NCBI GenBank assembly: GCA_905235085.1
Contig: CAJOKD010000015.1
Coordinates: 1-48,807, forward strand
DNA: 48,807 nucleotides
Origin: an uncultured Bacteroidales bacterium
Lineage (GTDB): Bacteria > Bacteroidota > Bacteroidia > Bacteroidales > UBA932
Direction of reading: 5' to 3'
Positions 41,701 to 48,807 of the stretch are shown here, piece by piece. The notes under the pieces were generated by a model, which was not told the DNA's origin, did no database searches, and saw nothing but the letters and a program-made list of their open reading frames with translations. How positions within the stretch are numbered: position 1 is the stretch's first letter; every line of letters begins with the position of its first letter. Position numbers and translations under genes: made by a program.

Positions 41701-44670
41701 TTACTTTGCCTCTTCGAACCCGAAATACTCTCCCTTGCGGTCCGTAGGGACACCGGTCTTCATCCACGCAGGCATCGGCTCACCCTTGAGATAGTGGTCG
41801 AAGAACTGCGTGAGCCTCCGGCTGAGATCCTTGCAATTCCGCCTTTCGCGAAGGTTGTGAGCCTCCTTGTTGTATTCCAGGAGCCAGCAAGGCTTCCCGA
41901 GGCGTCTCAGGTCAGAGAAATACTCGATGCCCTGGTACCACGGAACGGCCCCGTCCTCGTCGTTGTGCATAATCAGCACCGGAGTATTGACCCTGTCGGC
42001 GTGGAAGATAGGGGAGTTCTCGATGTAGAGGTCAAGTCCGCCTTCGTCCCAGAGAGTCTTTCCGATACGGCTCTGACCGTGCTCGTACTGGCCTGCGCGC
42101 GTGATTCCGGACTCCCAGCGGATTCCACCGTAAGCGGAAGTCATATTACCGACCGGAGCACCTGCACCGGCGGCAGCGAACATATCGGTCCGGGTTACCA
42201 GCCAGGCGGTCTGGTAGCCGCCCCAGCTCTGGCCCTGGATTCCCATCTTGCTCTTGTCGGCGAAAGGATATTTCTCGCACAAGGCTTCGGCGCCGCTGCA
42301 TATACAGTTGTAAGCGCTTTCTCCCGGATGCCCGTCTACATACACGATATCAGGGATGAATACGATATAACCTCTTGAAGTAAAGAGGCTTATGTTGACA
42401 GTGGACCTCGAAGGGGCCGGAGTTCTGAACATATAAAGCTGGTCTGCGTTCTTCTCGTAGAAATATATCATCACAGGCAGTTTCTCGCCGGCCTTCACCC
42501 CGTCAGGAATGAATACCAGACCCTGCAGGGGAGTGCCGTCATAAGCGTTCCAGCTGAAGAGTTCGGCCTTGCCCCAGCGATAGTCCGCCTTCTGCGGATT
42601 GATGGCTGTCAGCTTCTGCGAAGTAGTGAAATAATCGTCGGTGGTGTAGAGGTCGTAGCAATTACGGAAGTTCCCCTTGGTGAATGCGATACGGTCGGAA
42701 GCAGGAGCTTTTGCGACATAGCTGAAGCTCACCGTGTCCGTGAAATACTTCAATGTCTTGGCCGGACGGGCAAGGTTCAGAGTACCGAATCCGTTCCGTT
42801 TGTCATCCTCGTTCAGCACACTGAAGGTTATGTTTCCGTCAGGCGCCAGCGTCCGGATCTTTCCGGCCCTGCGCTCGTTCTCTGTCCTGATGTCACCGAC
42901 GGGGTCGTTGGTCCTGAACCTGTTGTGGGTGCTGCGGCCGACTCCGCCAGTGAGGTTGACGGCTGAAGATCCGTCCGGGGCGAACTTCCAGATGTCGTAA
43001 CGGTCGATGATCAGCACAGCTTTGTCGTCCTCGACCCACTGAGGCATCTGGTCGTGAGGAGTCTTGTTCTTGGAAGGATGGTCATCCAGCTCGTCGTAGA
43101 ACGGCACCCCGCACTGGGCAGTCAGATTCGCCACGGCGCCGGTAGCTATCTCGTAGGTGTACCAGTTAAGATCCTCGAAATTGAAATAGAGGATATACTT
43201 CCCGCACGGAGATGCTTCCAGGCGGCCTACGTTCATCTTTTCCGCAACCTTTTTCCTGGATCCGTCACGCAGGTTGACCAGCGAGACATCCACCAACCTC
43301 TCGTCGCTCCATGCAGATTCGCGGACATATTTCGAATTGTCCCTGGATATCGCCCAGTCGCTCTTCCCGGCATTTATAAGGCTGATTCCATCGAAGAAGG
43401 AAGTCGTCAGAGGGACCAGCCTTGCAGGCTCGTCGAGATTGACTACTGCAGTATAAGTCTTTGAAAGTGTGCGTGATAGCCTAAGTTTCTGCTGAGGAGG
43501 GGTGAATGCCGCATCCCAGCTCCAAATATCCACCTGGGCAGTCTCGAAGTCCACGATCGACGTGTCTTTCGGAGGTCTGACCGGAGCGATTCCGGTAAAT
43601 AGACGCTTGCTGTCCGGAGTAAACCAGACGGAACTGTGCTCCGTCAGCGTCCAACCGTCGGTTCCGGCAACCTTAACTCCCTGAGGGATAATCTCTTCCA
43701 CGACAGTGGCAGAGGTAGGGGACAGATGCCCCAGAAGAAGCGAGTGCCTCTTGCTGCCGGTCTTGTTGGTGTCGGTCGTGGCAGTGAAGCTGATCAGGGT
43801 CTCGTCATCGGAGAACGCTGGCTTGCCGTAGGATTCGGCACCTTTGGCGAGGGTGTCCAGCCAAGGAAGTCCGTTTGCATAGCGGCCGAGAACAACCTTC
43901 GCCAGCTTGGTCGTGTCCTTCTTATCCTTCTTGGTGGTATATGCAATCATATCTCCTAAGTTGCTGACAGTGAACGCGTCAGCATCCGGGATCGTGTCCG
44001 CAATTTCGGTAGCGAGGTTGATGATGATCAGTCCTGACTTGGTCACCGGTACCGGTTTCTTCGGAGCCGGTTTTTTCTTCAGGGTGTCCTTAGGAGCCTC
44101 TCCCGGTTTAGCGCCCTGTCCGGGCTCCGGCGGTGCGACGTTCTTCCCGGCAGCCTCTGCCTTTGGCTTCGGAGTCTCCTTCCAGGTACTCTTATAAGCA
44201 ATGTAAGGCTTTGATTTGAAGCCTGTTGCAAAGGATTCGACAGAACCGTACTTCTGTACCGTCATAGTCGTGAGGTCGACGATTGCAAGGGTGTCCTTGG
44301 TCATATCGTCCCTCTTTTTCTTCGCAATCCTTTCCTTCCTGTTCTTGGCGAATTCCGGCTTGATGCGGCAGAACAGCCACTTCCCGGCCGGATCCAGGTC
44401 AGGCTGGTACCCACGAGGTATCTCTATCTGCGAGACGGCCTTCTTGCCCCGTCCCTTCGATGCCTGGGACCTGATATACAAAGTGCCGTCGCCTTCCTGG
44501 GGATTGACCGTCCATACGATGATCTTCCCATCGTCAGACATCTTTACGTTGCTCACGCTCTGCCAGGAATCGTAGACATCGTGGTCGAGAGGCTTGTTCT
44601 GGGCGGCGGCTTCCGTACTGAGGCAAAGGGCTCCGGCGATGGCCGCTGCTGAAAGAAGTAATTGTTTCAT
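41701..44670 (-). CDS. Secreted prolyl oligopeptidase-like peptidase (S9 family)
   Basis: From the ATG at 44668-44670 the protein has 989 residues with a signal peptide (MKQLLLSAAAIAGALCLSTEAAAQ). A long beta-propeller-like N-terminal region is followed by an alpha/beta hydrolase domain with S815 in GQSWGGYQT, D906 near HNDEDGAVPW and H938 in EAHNLRER. A Lys/Pro/Glu-rich linker sits in the first third (about 160-205, KPKAEAAGKNVAPPEP). It cleaves peptides in the periplasm. It starts 46 bases after the FAD oxidoreductase gene. Confidence 0.9.
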   Translation of the reverse strand: MKQLLLSAAAIAGALCLSTEAAAQNKPLDHDVYDSWQSVSNVKMSDDGKIIVWTVNPQEGDGTLYIRSQASKGRGKKAVSQIEIPRGYQPDLDPAGKWLFCRIKPEFAKNRKERIAKKKRDDMTKDTLAIVDLTTMTVQKYGSVESFATGFKSKPYIAYKSTWKETPKPKAEAAGKNVAPPEPGQGAKPGEAPKDTLKKKPAPKKPVPVTKSGLIIINLATEIADTIPDADAFTVSNLGDMIAYTTKKDKKDTTKLAKVVLGRYANGLPWLDTLAKGAESYGKPAFSDDETLISFTATTDTNKTGSKRHSLLLGHLSPTSATVVEEIIPQGVKVAGTDGWTLTEHSSVWFTPDSKRLFTGIAPVRPPKDTSIVDFETAQVDIWSWDAAFTPPQQKLRLSRTLSKTYTAVVNLDEPARLVPLTTSFFDGISLINAGKSDWAISRDNSKYVRESAWSDERLVDVSLVNLRDGSRKKVAEKMNVGRLEASPCGKYILYFNFEDLNWYTYEIATGAVANLTAQCGVPFYDELDDHPSKNKTPHDQMPQWVEDDKAVLIIDRYDIWKFAPDGSSAVNLTGGVGRSTHNRFRTNDPVGDIRTENERRAGKIRTLAPDGNITFSVLNEDDKRNGFGTLNLARPAKTLKYFTDTVSFSYVAKAPASDRIAFTKGNFRNCYDLYTTDDYFTTSQKLTAINPQKADYRWGKAELFSWNAYDGTPLQGLVFIPDGVKAGEKLPVMIYFYEKNADQLYMFRTPAPSRSTVNISLFTSRGYIVFIPDIVYVDGHPGESAYNCICSGAEALCEKYPFADKSKMGIQGQSWGGYQTAWLVTRTDMFAAAGAGAPVGNMTSAYGGIRWESGITRAGQYEHGQSRIGKTLWDEGGLDLYIENSPIFHADRVNTPVLIMHNDEDGAVPWYQGIEYFSDLRRLGKPCWLLEYNKEAHNLRERRNCKDLSRRLTQFFDHYLKGEPMPAWMKTGVPTDRKGEYFGFEEAK

Positions 44671-44716
44671 ATCGGTTATGTTGTTTATTGTCATTTTTTT
44701 CAGGGCATAACAATCA

Positions 44717-46615
44717 TTACAGGGGGTCGAAGGCGAAGACGTGGGCTTTTTCGGCGCCCCAGGTCTTGCTTACCACGAGGCGCAGACGCTTGGTCTTCAC
44801 CGGCTCGAAACTTACTTTCACGAGGCGGCGCCAATTGTCGCTCCGGCTCGCCACCGTCACCCATTCTCCATCCACGAATGCTTCCACCCTGAATGCATTC
44901 GCCATCGGAGCCGGCATCTGGACCCGCTCCGTCGTAGCCTCCAGTTTCCGCATCCTCTTCCCACGCTCCTTCAGGACGGAATCGAAAATCATCCTAGCCC
45001 CCGACACGGTCACCGGCTTTTTCCATGAATATTCAATCAGACCCTCTTCGGGTGCTGTCCATACTCCGTTGTCGACTCCGTCCCAATCGCGGTCGATCCC
45101 GTTGCGGAGCACCTCGACAGCCGGGTCCATCCTGGCCGAAGCGGTGAGATGGGAGACCTGCCTCCAACGGTACGGAAGCATAACGTCGTCGTCCTCCAGT
45201 GTGGCCTGTACTTCTCCTATGAAATCCTTCCTCACCTGTGCCGGGTTGATACTCTCACGCACTGCTATCGACGCTGCCGTTCCCACCGCCTGGCCCAGGA
45301 GGGCGCAGGTGGCCATCACGCGAGTCGCAGAAAGCCCCATATGGGTTGCGGAAATATCCCTTCCTGCAAACATAAGGTTCTCTATATTAATTGAATATAA
45401 GCAATCGAGCGGGATGCCGAAGCCTTGCGGGACGGAGTGCTCTATGGAAATGCGGCCCTTCTTGTGGAAGGCCTCCGGATCGTGGTCATCAAGGGACCAG
45501 CCGCCGTAGGCCACGACGTCAGGGAAATGCCCGCCTTCGAGGATGTCGTTCTGGCTGAGGATATGCGGTCCGATGAAGCGGGTGCTTTCTCGCTTTCCCG
45601 GCAGCGAACCGATCCAGTCCAGGTCGTAATCCTTGCAGCGTCCGTCCGGATGGTTTTTCATATATTCCCAGACTCCGTAGGCTATCCTCTTGAGTTCGAA
45701 CTGGATGTCCGCAGCGTCGCTGATGGTGTTGAGCGTCCCTCCATATTCAATCCACCAGAAGTTGTTGTCTTTCGGGTAGAGGCGCTTGTAGTTGAATTTC
45801 ACGCCTTTGATTGTGGATTTTGGGGTGTCGTAGTTGAAATCGTCGTCCGTGAAATGGTAGGCCCAGTCTGGTGCCTTGAACGGGTGGTGCCCGTCGGTCT
45901 TGCGGAGTTGCAGGAGGATGGAATTGCCCATGGTCCTGGCATCGCCTCCGGTCTGGAGATAGGTCTCGCCGAATTCCTCAGGAAGTTCGCGGCCATGGCG
46001 GAACTTCGCCCCGGAAAGGCGCAGGATGCCGTCGCCGGTGCAGTCCGCGAATATCTTGCCGCTGATGGTGAATGAGGTGTAAGAGTTTGTATTCCAGGCC
46101 TCTATGCTTGCTATTCTATTGCCGTCCATGTGGACGTCCCTGACACTGGTATTCAGCAGCAGGGTGATGTTGGGCTCTTCCTTGACAGTGGAATAGATCA
46201 CATCGTCCCAGAGGGTGTAACGCTGGAGGGGATTGTAGCGGAAGTTGCGGCACTGCATCTCTTCGAGTATGCCGGTCTCCTGGTACTGGTCGCCATGGGC
46301 GCCGACTATCCCCATACGCATTTCGCTGGAGGCGTTGCCGCCCAGCACCGGTCTGTCCTGGACCAGGATGACCGTGGCTCCGTGCCTTGCTGCGGACACT
46401 GCTGCGCAGACTCCTGCAAGGCCGCCTCCGCAGACCACGAAGTCTGCTTCCAAGCTCTTGTAGTTGATTACTTTGGAATTCTTCTCGGTCAGTATCTGCG
46501 CCCTGGTCGTCACCTGCGCTGCTGCTGTCGTTTGCGCACTGGTCGTCACCTGCGCTGCGGCCAGCATTGCTGCGACTATCGCCGCAACCCTCATGAACCA
46601 CCTCATCACTCTCAT
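44717..46615 (-). CDS. Secreted FAD-dependent oxidoreductase with C-terminal beta domain
   Basis: The 632-residue protein has a short charged N terminus and a hydrophobic segment, followed by Ala/Thr/Gln-rich repeats, then an FAD-binding domain with VVCGGGLAGVCAAVSAARHG and GGNASSEMRMG, as in PF12831-type oxidoreductases. Later GRDISATHMGLSATRVMATCALLGQAVGTAA is a second FAD site. The last 150 residues resemble a discoidin-like beta domain (RVEAFVDGEWVTVASRSDNWRR) found in carbohydrate-acting enzymes, so a sugar or polysaccharide-linked substrate is plausible. Three ATGs near the start (46615, 46606, 46594) are possible; I keep the first. Confidence 0.85.
   Translation of the reverse strand: MRVMRWFMRVAAIVAAMLAAAQVTTSAQTTAAAQVTTRAQILTEKNSKVINYKSLEADFVVCGGGLAGVCAAVSAARHGATVILVQDRPVLGGNASSEMRMGIVGAHGDQYQETGILEEMQCRNFRYNPLQRYTLWDDVIYSTVKEEPNITLLLNTSVRDVHMDGNRIASIEAWNTNSYTSFTISGKIFADCTGDGILRLSGAKFRHGRELPEEFGETYLQTGGDARTMGNSILLQLRKTDGHHPFKAPDWAYHFTDDDFNYDTPKSTIKGVKFNYKRLYPKDNNFWWIEYGGTLNTISDAADIQFELKRIAYGVWEYMKNHPDGRCKDYDLDWIGSLPGKRESTRFIGPHILSQNDILEGGHFPDVVAYGGWSLDDHDPEAFHKKGRISIEHSVPQGFGIPLDCLYSINIENLMFAGRDISATHMGLSATRVMATCALLGQAVGTAASIAVRESINPAQVRKDFIGEVQATLEDDDVMLPYRWRQVSHLTASARMDPAVEVLRNGIDRDWDGVDNGVWTAPEEGLIEYSWKKPVTVSGARMIFDSVLKERGKRMRKLEATTERVQMPAPMANAFRVEAFVDGEWVTVASRSDNWRRLVKVSFEPVKTKRLRLVVSKTWGAEKAHVFAFDPL
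46503..46558. repeat. Direct repeat (36-bp period) in the leader part of the FAD oxidoreductase gene
   Basis: The 20-base stretch CTGGTCGTCACCTGCGCTGC occurs at 46503 and again at 46539, a 36-base shift that keeps the frame. It encodes the repeated AAQVTT pattern near residues 20-40, at the end of the signal region. Such a repeat may expand or shrink by slipped replication. Confidence 0.7.
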
Positions 46616-46860
46616 ATATAGTTCGTTATATATTCATTTGTCCCTCGTCCCAACCCTCACCGCCGGCGACAGTCAACTGATGGTAGTGCGAAATACCCGA
46701 TGCATCGTGCTGTCAATCGACCTTATGCGGATGTGCTGAACCTGCTCCGTCTAATGGCCCGTGGGCAGACCCCCGCCGTTCCGGACGGTACCATCCATAG
46801 AGGTTGCCAGTTCGCCCCGCCTCCTGCGGCTACACCAAATTACATCCTTATCCTCCCGCC

Positions 46861-47312
46861 TTACAGCTCACTGCTGAAATTCAGGCTCTGGATCTCGATG
46901 TCAAGCTCGCGCAGCTGAGCCGAAAGCTTGTCTATCTGCTTGTGCAGGGCCTTGGCGTCCACGGTGCTGACCATCTTGATCTCGCTCCTCGAATAACGGT
47001 TCATATTCCCGGCAGCTTCGTTGTATATCTCCCTCAGGGCTCCGATCCGGCTTTTTAGGACGTCCCTTTCAGCGAGCATAGCAGTCATCGAGCGGCCGTC
47101 CTTGCCTTTTATCCTGATATTGGCTTCATTTATCCGGCATATCAGGTCTTGCAACTGCTTGTGGGCCCTGTCCATCTCTTTCATCAACTCGGTCGGGTCC
47201 TCTGATGGCTCATCACCTTCCTGGACCTTTCATTGCTCGTAATGCGTCCCTTGAGTTGCTCGATTTTCTTCTGGCAGTCCTTCCTGAGACTTAGTGCTTC
47301 AGCTAGTTTCAT
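46861..47312 (-). pseudogene. DIP1984/septicolysin-family gene with a one-base frameshift
   Basis: The 3' part (46861-47187 frame) encodes 108 residues, including GRSMTAMLAERDVLKSRIGALREI and RYSRSEIKMVSTVDAKALHKQID, typical of DIP1984-family proteins. The expected start MKLAEALSLRKDCQKKIEQLKGRITSNE is present in another frame from an ATG at 47312, and KVQEGDEPSEDPTELMKEMD joins the main frame. Adding one base in the run of As near 47235 (GAAAGG to GAAAAGG) restores a full 150-residue protein of family length. It is either a recent pseudogene, an assembly error or a phase switch. Function of the family is unknown to me. Confidence 0.85.
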
Positions 47313-47552
47313 GGTTAGTATACGTTCTTTTATATTATCTTCCGATGATTAGATTCTCTATTTGTAAATCAAAAACAGCTTTAACTTTCAAAAATAATAA
47401 AAACTTGATGCAATAGCAATCGACTGATTGGGTTTTTGGCAGATTTGATGGTGACTATCTTGATTGTTTGCCGCAAGGTTGATATTCATGACGATAGTTT
47501 GATCTTGATTAGGTTTTCTATTAGTTCTTCTATACAACTGGGTTGAATTGGA

Positions 47553-47584
47553 TTTGTTTTTTGATGGCTGAATGGCGAAATTTG
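47553..47584 (+). promoter_or_regulatory. Promoter of the HAD phosphatase gene
   Basis: TTTG at 47553-47556, a 20-base spacer and GAAATTTG at 47577-47584 (one mismatch to TAnnTTTG) lie 22 bases before the ATG at 47607. The rest of the 294-base gap back to the broken gene at 47312 is AT-rich and I see no gene in it. Confidence 0.5.
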
Positions 47585-47606
47585 CATCTCTAAATATTTG
47601 ACGGAC

Positions 47607-48497
47607 ATGACCAGACTTGTGATTTTCGATTTGGACGGCACCCTGCTTGACACCGTACAGGACCTTGGCGATGCAACCAACTATGCACTGAGAATGTGCG
47701 GCTTTCCGGAGCGGCCTCTGGGCGACTATTACCAGCTCGTGGGCCGGGGAATATACAATCTCTTCCGCTCCGCCATGCCATCTCCGGTAGCCACTGTCGT
47801 GGCACAGGCATCCGCCCCTGCTGCCCCTGCTGTCCCTGCTGCTCCTGCCACACCTGCCGCTCCTGCCACACCGGCCGTCGCCGGTACCATCGTTTCTGCT
47901 TCAGCCTCATCTGCTTCTCCTGAGGATGCGGCCGATTCGTTGCGAGAAGATATGGTCGAGAAAATGGCCTCTTATTTCCTGCCATATTACGACGCCCACA
48001 TGTGCGACTACACCAGGCCTTACGATGGCATCCCTGAACTTCTCCGGTCACTTGCCGCAGCCGGAATCCAGATAGCTCTGGCTTCTAACAAATATCAGGA
48101 AGGCGCCGAAAAAATCATCAGTCATTTCTTTCCGGACATCCCGTTCTTCAAGGTCCTTGGCCAGAGGGATGGCCTCCCGATCAAGCCCGACCCACAAGTG
48201 GTTTTCCAGATAATGGAAGCCGCCGCGTCTCCAGGATCGACATCTGCCACTTCAACCTCCGCCGTTCCGCCCTCTGAACCGGCTTCCCCGAGTCCAGATC
48301 CTGGTTCGCTGCACTTTACCTCTGACGAAGTAACCTATGTCGGCGACTCTAACGTGGACATGCAGACGGGCCTGAATGCCGGCGTCAAGACAATCGGCGT
48401 CACCTGGGGCTTCCGCGACCGCGCCGAACTCGAAGCCTACCATCCTTTCGCCGTCGTCGACACCATTGAAGAACTGAAAGACCTGCTACTGAATTAG
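47607..48497 (+). CDS. HAD-family phosphatase (phosphoglycolate phosphatase-like) with low-complexity insertions
   Basis: From the ATG at 47607 the protein has 296 residues. HAD motifs are intact: D8-x-D10-G-T (FDLDGTLLDT), S160-N (LASNK), K193 (IKPDP) and GDSNVD at 246-251. This group removes phosphate from small sugars or phosphoglycolate. Two insertions are unusual: residues about 59-108 in the cap region, rich in Ala/Pro/Thr/Ser, and residues about 207-237 (GSTSATSTSAVPPSEPASPSPDP) just before motif IV. Without them the protein would be near 215 residues, the family norm. The insertions are in frame and leave catalytic residues untouched. Confidence 0.85.
   Translation: MTRLVIFDLDGTLLDTVQDLGDATNYALRMCGFPERPLGDYYQLVGRGIYNLFRSAMPSPVATVVAQASAPAAPAVPAAPATPAAPATPAVAGTIVSASASSASPEDAADSLREDMVEKMASYFLPYYDAHMCDYTRPYDGIPELLRSLAAAGIQIALASNKYQEGAEKIISHFFPDIPFFKVLGQRDGLPIKPDPQVVFQIMEAAASPGSTSATSTSAVPPSEPASPSPDPGSLHFTSDEVTYVGDSNVDMQTGLNAGVKTIGVTWGFRDRAELEAYHPFAVVDTIEELKDLLLN
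47814..47876 (+). repeat. Tandem Ala-Pro codon repeats inside the HAD gene
   Basis: This stretch is built from CCTGCT/CCTGCC units, including an 18-base duplication ending in CCTGCCACACC. It encodes the APAAPAVPAAPATPAAPATPA segment of the cap-domain insertion. Slipped-strand changes in units of three would keep the frame. Confidence 0.7.
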
Positions 48498-48562
48498 TTA
48501 TTTGTCACTAAGCCTTGCAATAGCCGACATTTCGATTCTTCAATAATATTTCACCAATCTTC

Positions 48563-48650
48563 AACGATTCACTAACGATTCACCAACGATTCACCAACAA
48601 TTCACCAACGATTCTCCAGCAATTCTCCAGCGATTCTCCAACGACTCTCC
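48563..48650. repeat. 11-bp tandem repeat, eight copies
   Basis: Eight adjacent units follow the consensus AACGATTCACC, with drift to AGCGATTCTCC in later copies. The array lies 65 bases after the HAD stop in a 254-base gap with no gene. A period of 11 bases is close to one DNA turn, so each unit could present the same face to a binding protein. Confidence 0.85.
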
Positions 48651-48751
48651 AGTAATTTGTGGTGACTCATAAATCCCTGAATATCAATATAATCGTTATT
48701 CGAGGGGTGTGTATCGTCCTGAAAAAAGTTTACCCCAAAAGAAAACTTAAG

Positions 48752-48807
48752 ATGAATGAAAGTCAACGCTACAAATTGCAGATGAAAGCAGCCAGCAGGA
48801 TGCTTCG
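48752..48807 (+). CDS. Possible partial gene start at the right edge
   Basis: An ATG opens a frame (MNESQRYKLQMKAASRMLR) that runs off the window; only 18 codons are visible. The preceding bases (TCCTGAAAAAAGTTTACCCC) look like ends of some insertion elements, so it might start a transposase, but this is a guess. No conclusion about function is possible. Confidence 0.3.
   Translation, partial: MNESQRYKLQMKAASRML

Noticed and set aside
46616..46860. Small frames in the gap between the FAD oxidoreductase and the DIP1984 gene
   Set aside because: Frames are short, start without promoter or signal and show no protein-like pattern; I see no gene in these 245 bases.
48563..48650. CRISPR array
   Set aside because: Units are 11 bases and adjacent with no spacers, and no cas gene is present.

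Overview
This window looks like a chromosomal segment from a member of the Bacteroidales with roughly even GC content, probably an uncultured gut lineage. Three things point there. The primary sigma factor is the short (286 aa) Bacteroidota type without a large region 1.1. Many upstream regions carry the Bacteroidota promoter pattern TTG-n19/21-TAnnTTTG, and Shine-Dalgarno sites are largely absent. The gene content is also typical (LytTR regulator with membrane segments, DUF2807, imelysin, small acidic Bacteroidales protein, Spy-like DUF4890-type protein). I see no rRNA, CRISPR array or prophage. One tRNA is present.

Layout, left to right. 1-2.1 kb: edge of an MFS transporter, a remnant of an AlbA/Schlafen-type ATP-binding gene, a 32-bp repeat, a DUF4143 ATPase and tRNA-Ala(CGC). 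2.1-4.8 kb (minus): a three-gene lipid operon (GNAT-fold acyltransferase, CDP-alcohol phosphatidyltransferase, PlsC-like acyltransferase). 5.0-7.4 kb (minus): a phosphoribosyltransferase-like gene overlapping a cytosine permease. 7.4-13.1 kb (plus): an SDR oxidoreductase, two secreted proteins, a dicarboxylate symporter, an Fe-S aldo/keto reductase overlapping a DUF1893 gene, and a DUF3298-type lipoprotein.

13.1-20.8 kb (plus) is the most unusual region. Immediately behind a Kef-type antiporter sits a translationally coupled run: HPr-kinase-like protein, soluble Ser/His S26-like peptidase, PqqD-like protein, PF14907-type nucleotidyltransferase, ABC exporter half-transporter and a metal-chelate-type binding lipoprotein. 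These parts belong to peptide (RiPP/lasso-like) maturation systems, but no precursor peptide, radical SAM enzyme, cyclase or C39 protease is visible.

20.8-29.5 kb is core housekeeping: dnaN with a DEDD exonuclease and an unknown protein on the minus strand, and htrA, rpoD, argS and a YgiQ-type radical SAM gene on the plus strand. 29.6-32.6 kb: small surface proteins and an ECF sigma / putative anti-sigma / DUF2807 operon. 32.6-38.9 kb (minus): a four-gene operon of porin, imelysin, di-heme oxidoreductase with an EF-hand loop, and fused ResB-CcsA cytochrome c maturation protein; it probably forms a heme-dependent envelope system, perhaps for iron. 39-41.7 kb: acyl-ACP thioesterase, LytTR regulator and PlsC acyltransferase. 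41.7-46.6 kb: an S9 peptidase and a secreted FAD oxidoreductase. 46.9-48.8 kb: a DIP1984-family gene broken by a one-base shift, a HAD phosphatase with two Ala/Pro/Ser-rich insertions, an 11-bp tandem repeat and a possible partial gene at the edge.

Several start codons were moved from the longest reading frame to an internal ATG, because of promoter position, signal peptide position or overlap with the upstream gene. All functions are read from motifs and remembered family features. No database search was possible.
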